From Homalodisca vitripennis (Eukaryota; Arthropoda; Insecta; Hemiptera; Cicadellidae): a DNA stretch of 64,000 bases. The stretch covers positions 134,306,001 to 134,370,000 of the forward strand of contig NC_060213.1 of the NCBI RefSeq assembly GCF_021130785.1. Direction: 5' to 3'. The position numbers were made by a program, and so were the translations under genes. The notes beneath the pieces are model-generated. The model was not told the origin of the DNA and made no database searches. It saw nothing but the letters and a program-made list of their open reading frames with translations. Below, one piece after another: positions 22,195 to 31,845 of this stretch (position 1 is the stretch's first letter; each line of letters begins with the position of its first letter).

Positions 22195-23880
22195 CTGCCA
22201 ATTATTTACGTGTCCAACAGCAGGTTTTAAATAAGTCAAGTGAGTAAAAGTATGGTTTGAGTACAAAATTATCGTTTCATATTACTAACCCTTTTGATGC
22301 CCTTCGATTCGACCTCCACCAAAACCATCGCGGCTGATGATCATTTACAGTCTTAGAGAAAATTCCTTAGTCAATGTCAAAAAATTCGGGTTGGGTATTT
22401 ATAGGGTACATTGCAAATTTGTGCTCTGCTCCTTGGTCATTGCTGAAGGACATACAACTAACTTCAACTGGGAAATAATCTTACGATTACCCCATAACAA
22501 GAAATGTGAATGCTGCAACCATTTCCTTCCAGTTGCAAAGATTATTCTTATTTCAAAAGTACCGAGCCGTGAGAAAGATACTATGCGAGATCCCATCAGG
22601 TGAGACTTCTAACTATGAACGCCATCATTCTTGGCGCAGTCGCGTTTTAATCTCTCGCCCGGCATTCTATCCCGTTATTTATGTTTATTACCCCTTCAGT
22701 AAATCGTTGGTAAAAGTTGGTCTGCGAAATGTGGACGGGCGAGCGGGCAGAAGAATTACTTGGAAATTCAAACGCAATCAGAGAATAATCTAAAGAGTAA
22801 ATACCGCATTTAACAAAACATGTGGCCCACCCATATTTTAAATTGTACAAGGTTTTGTGGTTATGTTTGATTGGAAGAGAATGGTATGTCAATGGCGACG
22901 CCTGAAACTTGGGGTTAAATCCATCATCTCCTACTTCTAAGGGTAAAAGGGATTGTTATTCACCATAAAGGCATTATATAATTACGTATATTACAGGAAA
23001 TAACAATTAGTTATATGGTTAACTTGCACTTCAAGTAAGCGGTAATGTTTACTTTATTAAGTGGAGTGACCTGCATCTGCTACTATTTTTATACCTATCA
23101 ACTATTAAGCTTCAAAGTAGAGGATAACCTTATTTGGAAAAAGCTAAAACAAAGTTTTCAGATCATTACTTTAATTTTGGCGATAAGTAGTTCGAAATCT
23201 ATGTTACAAACAACCAGGAGGCACAAAGCACAGGAACAGATGTGCAAGCACATTAATTTTCTCCTCGAGGCATTTCGACATTAATTTTATGTTTTTCAAA
23301 TACAGCCCAATATGTGTCTGAACTCCCCTCCAGTATGTACATGACAGTGAATAAAGGCCAATAACAAGACCAAAGAAGGAATGAAAAAATGGATGATTTA
23401 AACCAGGAGTTGACGAAGGTTTTAATTAGTCTTGGCTTTATTTAGAGCAGCTGGGACCTAATAGGGGACGGTCGGTTATAGAGTGTTTGTAGTGACTGAT
23501 CAGGGCGTAGGGATAAACACCGGAGGGTAAACAATGTGCCTCCATTGCGCTGCACCCTTATAGGGTTTGGGAGCTGAAGAGTTCTGGGCCTGCCATTGCA
23601 TAGGCAGCTGGGATGATGAAGAAACCAATCTTAACAGACCATCGATATTCTATGATCGAGTTATTTCAATCGGTCGATATAATTAGAACGTGGGCTAATA
23701 ATTCGAGATCTCAAATAACCGATTCAATAGCATTATGGCTTTGTATTAAGTAAATACTATAAATCTGAGCGGCAGTACAACCCATCTTATTCCGGTTGTA
23801 GACTCGAGCGGCGGGCCAACTGACTGCTCAGATCACTATCTCAGATCACACCGGCAGATAAGCTTGGTTTAATCAACTGT
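22195..23880. other. Non-coding stretch
   Basis: Short frames at 22337-22793 and 23045-23284 have no recognisable content. The part from 23400 to 23870 is less AT-rich and unique within the window. Confidence 0.4.
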
Positions 23881-23881
23881 T

Positions 23882-24252
23882 TGATGTATAAATTAAGGAT
23901 GCCAATAACTCAGCCAATTTCTTCGGCGCGGCTTTTAACTTTAATTGCCGGCCTTCGTTGCTATTTGGACGATTGGATCGAAGTAATTGGATTCTTTACG
24001 GACTTTTTACACCTTCACCAAGAAGAGGAATTTCTTGGATACATCGATGATTCAGTACTATTGAACGTGGAAATTCAATTGTAATGGATAGAGAATAACA
24101 AGTTATAGTCACAAAAGACGGACACTTATGTAAGTCGGCTATTTTCTTATTAAACGACGAGGCGTACCCCAGGGATCACTTTTTTGCCCCTTTCTTTTTT
24201 CAGTAGGGTTCATGTTCTAATACATCTTCCCACTTATGACTACCATTTTATG
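23882..24252 (+). pseudogene. Duplicated LINE reverse-transcriptase fragment, copy 1
   Basis: Ends with sequence encoding RRGVPQGSL (24155-24180), preceded by a VTKDGHL-like segment around 24100. The first 150 bases match copy 2, 385 bases downstream, at nearly every position (for example ATTGGATTCTTTACGGACTT). Frames are interrupted between the blocks. Confidence 0.7.
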
Positions 24253-24266
24253 AATTACTACCATTA

Positions 24267-24652
24267 TGATGTATAAATTAAGGATGCCAATAACTCAGCC
24301 AATTTCTTCGGCTCGACTTTTAACTTTAATTGCCTGCCTTCGTTGCTATTTGGACGATTGGATCGAAGTAATTGGATTCTTTACGGACTTTTTACACCTT
24401 CACCAAGGAGAGGTGTTTCTTGTAGATATATATATATGTATTCACTATTATTGAACGTGGAAATTCAATGGCAAGGGTTGTGTGTTATATAGAATAACAA
24501 GATGTGATCACAAAAGATGGACAATTGTAAGTCAGCTCTTCTCTTATTGAACGACGAGGCGTGCCACAGGGATCACTCTTGCGCTCCTTTTCTTTTTCCA
24601 GTTGGGTTCAAGTTCTAATACCTTTTCCCACTTACGACTACTATTTTACTTG
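24267..24652 (+). pseudogene. Duplicated LINE reverse-transcriptase fragment, copy 2
   Basis: Direct repeat of 23882-24252 in the same orientation. RRGVPQGSLL is encoded at 24551-24579. A small TA-rich expansion (ATATATATATATG near 24426) is present only here. High identity in the first half and more divergence later suggest a tandem duplication rather than two insertions. Confidence 0.7.
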
Positions 24653-25142
24653 CAATTAATGATGTTATCCTCTCAATTAACTCAAGACTGGTCGAATAAA
24701 AATTCACCTAAACTCAATTCGTAGGTAAAAGTACTGGCCATGAATCACGCAAACTTGCAGTGGCAGATACATAGTAAGATAGAGGATTAGAAGATTTTTG
24801 AAGTACTGTTCAAGAAGGTTATCATGCCTGTACGTGAGAGGGTGAAGGCCCATTATATGGGAGGCTTTAATAAGCGGCATACACTCGTTACTCGGTTGTT
24901 TTATCGAACAATTCGATATAGTATCCAACTTCGATATGTAAAAATCGCACACGGTAAGAGTTACCGTAACAAGAAGAATCTTGTACGTTACGGTTAAACA
25001 AATTGACACTAACATTACAAAACAACAAAATCAACTATGACCTAGACTAAGATATTAAACTTTACCATATTTATAAATTGCCCAGGTTGACATCAATGAG
25101 TAACCCGCTATTGTGAAATAGGAAAGAGTTCTCCCCTTGGGT
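24653..25142. other. Non-coding stretch with a hairpin
   Basis: A 103-codon minus frame at 24704-25015 has no recognisable content. A hairpin lies at 24964-24993: CCGTAACAAGA against TCTTGTACGTTACGG with a three-base bulge. Confidence 0.4.
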
Positions 25143-25380
25143 TACCAGGAGCCAAACCCACTTGTTGAAGCCACTTAAACAAATCTCGTCACTTGTGAGA
25201 AATATATTCATCGTCATTTTCAAAGATTAGATATTAGTTATTTCGTGCTGTTTATTGTTTAATTACAATTACAATAACTAATAAGTTGAAATCAAATGTT
25301 AAGTTGTATATAAATTGTAATATCAAATTATTCCTTCGGATAAAAACATCGACCTATTCGATAAAAACAACCGAATAACG
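25143..25380 (+). repeat. Interspersed repeat family 'P', copy 1
   Basis: Aligns end to end with 50142-50382. Shared blocks: GAAGCCACTTAAACAAATCT, CGTCACTTGTGAGAAATAT, ACTAATAAGTTGAAATCA and ACAACCGAATAAC. No coding content. Family type unknown. Confidence 0.8.
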
Positions 25381-25639
25381 AGTGTAGGTCGCTTATTAAA
25401 GTCTACCCCGATTATGCATTGTTGGATCACTTCGTATGTTGTCCTATGAGAAATAGAGAATATCGCCTCACAAATATTACCAACTACCTTTCCTCTCTCG
25501 ATTTCCGATAGTTTAAGAAACATAGACTCAACTTCTCTTCCCCACTTTGTCTTGATGTAAAAATATGAACTTTCAATATTCAACTGAACACTGATGAAGC
25601 AAAATCCCGATGTACAGCAAAATCCTACTTGTTACTGAC

Positions 25640-25761
25640 CTGTGCGGTCGAAGGGGATCTCCTGGCAGTGGTCATCGGTGTTGATGTCACATCTGAAGAC
25701 CGCTCCGCCCCGCTTGACCCCGGGTTGAGTCGTCTGTGCCTCGGGGGCACCAATCAGCAAC
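25640..25761 (-). CDS. Integrin alpha subunit, internal exon (first FG-GAP repeat)
   Basis: This 122-bp exon encodes 40 full codons: LLIGAPEAQTTQPGV, KRGGAVFRCDINTDD, then HCQEIPFDRT. The pattern (L)L.GAP.A.T.QPGV..GGAV..C....C..I.FD is the first blade of the integrin alpha beta-propeller and is closest to the RGD-binding alpha5/alphaV/alphaIIb type, which in insects is PS2 (inflated). The two cysteines are the usual disulphide of this blade. Splice sites are convincing: acceptor GACCCGGTGTTGCAG with CTAAC upstream, donor ACAG|GTCAGTAAC. The first base completes a split codon, TG|G for Trp being likely, and one base is left at the 3' end. The protein would be a membrane receptor for extracellular matrix pairing with a beta subunit. 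No neighbouring exon was found, so introns on both sides are long. PS1 versus PS2 assignment is inference. Confidence 0.9.
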
Positions 25762-26024
25762 CTGCAACACCGGGTCAAAGGTTAGACAAACAACACTGGA
25801 CACCAAATACAACAACAGCACACAAAATGATGTTAGGTTTATCATTTTAAAACAGCACAATAAGAGTGTATGTGAATTAGAATCCTAGAATGTCGCCAAG
25901 ACTATAAAATGGAAAACCTTTACTACAGGCTAGAAAATAGATTGAATACCAATTCAATTTTAAAAGTCTTTGCAAAGATTTAATTTCAACGAGCTCTCGC
26001 GTTGTAGTACCCAACCTAGTTAGG

Positions 26025-26060
26025 TTTATAGTTACCCATGAGTTCATGGGTAACTATAAA
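26025..26060. repeat. Perfect 17-bp inverted repeat, 2-bp spacer
   Basis: TTTATAGTTACCCATGA at 26025-26041 is the exact reverse complement of TCATGGGTAACTATAAA at 26044-26060. Such a perfect palindrome in unconstrained DNA is either recent or maintained. Confidence 0.9.
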
Positions 26061-27118
26061 TTCTATTTTTCAATACACGTGGAGCCAATTTTTAATTTAT
26101 TAATAGCATATTGATACTACATAAAACTAAAGTAGTAGTATACTGTCGAGGTTGTATGTAAAAAATTTGCTTCAATTGTTTTTAATGAAATTTATAAATA
26201 TTCAACATTAATTGCCAATCATTATAAAAAGTATTTATATGTTAAAAGGGCTGAGGAAACTGAGTCTGAATCATAAACACGGTATTAGATCAATTAAATT
26301 AAACATGAACATGGCAACTAGGATAAATTATGCAAACAATTGTAACTCTACAGGCACCGTAAATAATGAAGAACTTCATGAATATATTTTGTCATCACAC
26401 TGTACTTTCGAACACAGCTGACATTTGCGAAAGTCATCGTAGCTGTAACCTAACTTAAGGAAAATACTTAGCTAGTCAGCTGATTTTTCCTCTCCCAAAT
26501 CTTGTTGTCTCTGTGTACAATTATTTCCTAGTAAACATCTCTTTCCCTGTATAAAAAATTGAAATTCCCAGTTTTACCAACAGAAGCACTAATGTTTTCA
26601 GTTGTAATATGAGGAAAACCCTTTTTAATGAGTAAAAACATCAATGTGATTCCGTTATTTGTTTTGACAGCCATGTTCAAACAGCTTATTTTGACACCAA
26701 AATTACATATAAAACAGTGATACGTATCCTTATTGAAAAATAATTACTAGACTATGAAATGCCAGATATTCCTTTAAAGACTTCGTGTGCTCATATTTTG
26801 ATATTAATGGGTCAGTACCGTAATGCAGATATCAAAGACTAAGTTACTGTCTAAAATTCGCTATAAATAGATTACAATAGCCATAAATGTATACTTTTTT
26901 AAATATTTTCTTGATCGGAGAAACAAGGCAAAACGAACTATGGTACAAGAAATGCTTAGGCCGGAACTTTACAATGGACATAAATATATCTTCTTGAATG
27001 TGGCAAAAGGCTAACTCAAGTTTTCGTCGGAAATATAATTCACCCGAACCGGAAGTGCTCACAGACGTACGAAGGCTAAGAAATTCGGATAACTGTTAGT
27101 ATTGATATAAAATGATAG

Positions 27119-27149
27119 TTTAAGATACGTTAAATCTTCGTATCTTAAA
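27119..27149. repeat. Perfect 11-bp stem hairpin
   Basis: TTTAAGATACG (27119-27129) and CGTATCTTAAA (27139-27149) are exact reverse complements around a 9-base loop. Confidence 0.8.
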
Positions 27150-27820
27150 TAATATTTTATACGGCGGTTAGATGTATATTAAATATATCTTAAATGGCGG
27201 TTATATAACTTGACGGAAGTACGGTATACGATTTAAATCGTAAAGCTCTTCGGATTACGGGATGGAAAAGTTTATATCGTAATGAAAATCAAGTAAAGTG
27301 GCATTGAATGTTTCTTTTCCGCCTGAGTGGGTAGTTATTCACCCACTGAGGGCTAGGGACTTGTGGACTATAAACGAGATAATAGAGGTGACCGAGTTTG
27401 GTCTCATTAAAATACATACCTCCTGCTCATCATGATTTGTTTAACTACGGCAGAAAATAGCCTCAGTCATCCCCACATGCGTGTATACGTTGGCACACTT
27501 CCACAATAAAACCCGTTCAAGTGTTAATGACGTCATTATAAATGAGGAAGTGACACTTGTTCCAATATGGTGTCAGTCGTACTCACATGCGCGCTGTTAT
27601 GATACGGGAAGCTTAAGAAATATGGGGAAGTATTTTGTAATATGGCTCAATAGGTGGTAATGAACAAAAGTCCCTCTAAAAATATCGCCTGTTTCGCTTC
27701 GTTTGGGGTCTATTTTTGAGTTTTAATTTAAGGAATAAAACTCAGAAACTGTTTTCATAGCGTTTGCATAGTCTTAACAAAGCGTTGTTGCTTTCTGCTT
27801 TCTGCCCCGTTTCTAACACA

Positions 27821-28225
27821 TACAGGGCGTTTCAGAGGAATCTGCCATACTGTACAAGATTATTCCTGTCATCAAAATAATGAAAAAAGTTCGTATAAAC
27901 ACGAGTCCGGAAATGCTTCCTAGGCGTGTTATACAGGGTCAAAGATTTCAGCTCCCTCATTCAAATCAACTCACAATGAGATTTTCAGGGTCTTTTAAGT
28001 CTGTTAATTAGATAGGTTTTATGTAAAATGGGCAGAAAAATCGTATAAAATCTGTCTCAGAACAACATCTTCAATAGGAGGAAATTGGGGTAAAGCAAAA
28101 AAGGTTAGAGTCCAAAACCATGCCTAAACAATATTAATCATCTGTTTTTTATTGGGACCTATTGTTGCTCATTATACTATCAAAAATGTATTCCCATTTC
28201 ATAAGGAAACATAAAGGGTATTTCG
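27821..28225 (+). repeat. Interspersed element with TACAGGGCGTTTC terminus
   Basis: Begins TACAGGGCGTTTCAGAGGAA, a terminus type shared with the element at 10821. It continues with ATCAAAATAATGAAAAAAGT and ACGAGTCCGGAAATGCTTCC, which look like an old DNA-transposon-derived repeat. The right end is not identified. Confidence 0.4.
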
Positions 28226-28493
28226 TAAACGATACAACGATTTAATCTTTATTCACACACAAAAATTGACAGTGTAAGAAATAATCTCAAATTCTACGTA
28301 AAAAGATGCTGGTACCCACAGTCCAATGAATGCTTTGTAGAAGGTCTCTGCTGTTGACCTTTGGAGATTAAATCTTTAGTTGTGATCGCTTGATGAAAGT
28401 TCATCCGATAATTCCATTTTTAGAACACGGTATGTTTTCACATTTGCGTCATGCTCTTTAGAACAACATAATGAAATGCTTCAGATAGTTATA

Positions 28494-28747
28494 AAATAAA
28501 GTAAAAGTAAAGCAAAGATACATTTTTACCAGGCGAAGTTAGGGCTAAGAAGCCGTTTCTAACACAACCTGGGGACCAACGGCTTAAAGGTGACTTCCGA
28601 ACCACCACCAATGGCCGGGCAGGCGGGCTGCTTGCAAGGGCAGGATCGCTCAGCGGTCCCCCATCCAAGCAGCAGCCACGCTCGACGTTGCTTGATCTGG
28701 TTATCTTGCGATAACCGCTGTACCCACTACACTGAGCTATTGGCAGC
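28494..28747 (-). mobile_element. 5S-like SINE, copy C (minus strand)
   Basis: Reverse-strand copy. From 28747 downwards: CTGCCAATAGCTCAGTGTAG, GGGTACAGCGGTTATCGCAA, AACGTCGAGCGTGGCTGCTG, CTTGGATGGGGGACCGCTGA, and the tail CGCCTGGTAAAAATG. The 5S-like box C reads GGATGGGGGACC, as in Drosophila 5S. This copy preserves the head best. Confidence 0.9.
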
Positions 28748-28969
28748 GGTAGGTGCCGCACGAAATAAAACCAACTACAATTACTAAAGGTTTAAGTTCA
28801 ATCACTTTGCACAAATTCGTGCAACACCCACCTTTGTCAATTTCCACACGTTCTTTTCGTCCGTCGAGTTTTGAAAACTGTCGTTTTCAGATACTTTTGT
28901 GGATTGCTCCATTTTCGGTCCTGACTTTCGGTCAGCAAGCATGAAGACTCCTCTCATCGTCACCATTTT

Positions 28970-29350
28970 AATTATCACTCGGCGAGCTGAGCGGCGTCGT
29001 GATCACGTGACCACCTCTGCGAGGTCAGCCGTAATTGAATATCAACCAGCTGTTCGATTAATTAATGAGCGCGGTCGGAGCCATGATGGATGGCCGTTCC
29101 CTGTCCATTCCTAGAGCTCGCGGAACTGCGGAACTGGTCCACTCCGGCGTGTCATCTGCTAGTTGTCCGGCCTGGCCCATCTGTCCGCCTGCCCGCTGAC
29201 GGAGATGGAGATGTCGTGTCCAGACGCGCGGTGAAGATGGAGAGTCCGAGCTAACGATCTCCCGGCCCGAGGCTGTTTGCTCGCCAAAAGTTAATCGCGA
29301 GCATAACGGACTCGTTTCATCTCCATTAGACCGACCTCTTGCGCGAGTAC
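28970..29350. other. GC-rich unique block
   Basis: Starts with a CACGTGACC E-box (29004) and AGGTCA half-site, then runs through GTCCGCCTGCCCGCTGACGG and CTCCCGGCCCGAGGCTG. It is not repeated in the window. No convincing splice-bounded frame was found. An enhancer or promoter inside the integrin locus is possible but unproven. Confidence 0.3.
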
Positions 29351-29629
29351 TCCATTAGTATGATCCGGTATACTTACCGAGGTTTCGTGGAAATAAAGGA
29401 CTAACTTGCAGCCTTATAAGTATACAAAGTAATTCTGTATGTTTCTGTATCAATGTTAGCCACCACTACGCGTTTTTTAATCCGTTTCTTGAGGCTAGTT
29501 GAAAAGGCGAGATGGAATCCTAAAATGTTTTCACAATCTTGACAATTCTACACAAGAGTGATAAAGTATTATATGACTGTACTCAGTTTGTTTGCAAATT
29601 TATTAAAACGCAACTTTTTCGTTGCTACC

Positions 29630-29835
29630 ATTTTCTATACAAAAATGCTCGCTAACGCTCAGCAAAATCGCATCGAATGATGTGCACCATCATGTTGCAT
29701 CGACCTCGACGTCACTTATATAGAATGAAGCTTCATACACAATTTCAAGATTATAGTTCAGTTCGTTCACGAATGTTTCTAGGCTCTAGAGTGATAGGCT
29801 TCGCTAACGCTCAGTCAATTAAAATTAGGAAATCA
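29630..29835 (+). repeat. Interspersed repeat family 'G', copy 1
   Basis: Aligns with 42160-42385: TTGTTGCCA or TCGTTGCTACCA, AATGATGTGCACCATCA or AATGATATGCACCATCA, CTTATATAGAA, ATTTCAAG, and the end block TAGGCTTCGCTAACGCTCAG. The last block also occurs, altered, near 37966 and 37619. Confidence 0.7.
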
Positions 29836-29939
29836 CTGGATTCCTTTATCGGCATTGAATTTTCCTGCGATAAATACTTACAAGCATTGTCTTCTTTAGT
29901 AGGCTACATGACTTTTGATATACCCCACGGGAACAATCA

Positions 29940-31840
29940 ATAAAGCCTGATCAATATTAGATCAAACCCTTTCAAGATCAATTTCCATCGCCCCCGCTCA
30001 ATCTTGACCAGGTTTGTTCAAAGTGTGATGGAACCTATCAAATTTGATCAAACCTGATTAAGGTTGATCAAGTCTGATAAACTGATTAGATAAGCGATTA
30101 TCTCTGATCTATTGATGTTTTATAATGATCAAATATTGACCAGACGTGTTTTTTTTTTTTTAATTGAAGCACACTGTTTGAATCCATAGTAACCAAAAAA
30201 CAAGAATATTGTTGGTAGCCAAGTAGTGAACAAATAAAAACAGAGTGCGGCGCCAAATGGAATCTGGAATTCCAACCAAAGACCAAAGCGTATGCAAATG
30301 TACACAGTGTTTAATTGTAGGTAAATGGATATCGGACATAAAAAAGGAACGCGCGAACGTTCAGCGCTAATTGCTACCTGTGCCACACTCGTAGAGAGGC
30401 TGCCAGACGCAGTTTGTAGAAATCCGAGTTATATTCGACCACCACCGAGGTGAGAGCCTGCCTGCCAAGTTTGCAGCAATGCACCTCAGTCTTTGGATGC
30501 CGCGGTAAAAATCCGCACTAAAATTGCACACAAATCCTTTAGCGGTGGACTTTTCTCTTGACGCACTGCCAACACCATTCACTCTTAAGTTTAACATTGT
30601 TTAAAATAGTTTTAAGTTTAAAATAATTAAATTTACCCTGAAAACAATTTGTTTATTTCCATTCTTCACTATTGTTATGTACAATATACAAGGAATAGTG
30701 CTATATAAAAAAATATTATTACCTAATTTTTTACATGACATTCAATAATATTGACATACAGTTGAAGACAACAAAGACTTCAAAAACAAATAGACTTGTG
30801 AAAATAAATACATGATGTAGGTTTGCAATCAAATTTGAAAGACCTCTTCTGTTTAATAGGGAGAAATATTAATAAGGTATTTTCAGCTATAGTTTAAATT
30901 TTTCATTTGATTCTACCACTTGGTAAAGTTCTAAAAAATTTAAGTCATGTTTGTATTATCTTCTTCTCGCCAAGTCTAAATTGTGGTGATTGCTTTCTAC
31001 TACAGGCCTTCATCTTTGCTTTTGTTTGCTTGCTTGTATTAGCTCCGGCATACGCTCTTTCTCAAACCTTCTCGATTTTACTTAAGGTTACACAGATTTT
31101 TACATGCCTGAAACACTGATTGAAGCTAAACTTGATAAAATTTTGGCAATAAAATAACAAGCCATCCTTACATGATTTAATACTAAATCTTTGAAAAATA
31201 CTACTTTGATCTACAGAGAATTTTCAGTTATCCGTGTAAATAATACTACTAAAATTTGGGTTACAGCCCTCCCATTCAAAACGGCCTGTTCTTAAAGACA
31301 CGAAAAATGCAAAAAATCATTTTTATTACTCTACGAGTTTGAAGATAAGGACATGAACTTGTTGCAGTATGTACATGAAAGATAATTGGAGAAAGCGACA
31401 TTTTTTATTTATTAAACATTTAATTTCCACAAGAAAACTTTCCTTATATATTATGTCTGGTAAGTCACAAAGAAATGAACATGTCACTTTCTGGTGGTAC
31501 AACTCTGTACACACTGTAAAGAATTAAATTTAGGCCTGATTATAGAATTGACAAAATTGCCTGCTTTAAATGGCTGTAATTCTCTATGGAAGGATAAGAT
31601 AAACGTCCTACATTTAAGAACTTCAATTTTTTTTTAAATCCGACCTAAAATAGAATGTACCATCGTAAAAGAGATCCAATTTAGTTCAGTGACACGGCAA
31701 AAGAATTCTGATAAAACACAATTTTCCCATTTTACAGGACATACCTTACCACTTCTATTATGACAGAAGCTCTAATAGCACAACTAGAAATCAATGGCCG
31801 ACTATCAGAGTATATGGATTGCACTGGTGAGAGGAGAAAT
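29940..31840. other. Non-coding stretch
   Basis: 29940-30120 is rich in GATCAA words without a fixed period. No gene recognised. The segment 30360-30600 is more GC-balanced, but its minus frame has no known content. Confidence 0.4.
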
Positions 31841-31845
31841 CACCG

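Larger units (their letters stand above)
25770..27820. other. Non-coding stretch upstream of the integrin exon (minus-strand sense)
   Basis: Probably integrin intron. No other exon or transposon protein was found. It holds two clear hairpins, listed separately. Confidence 0.4.
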
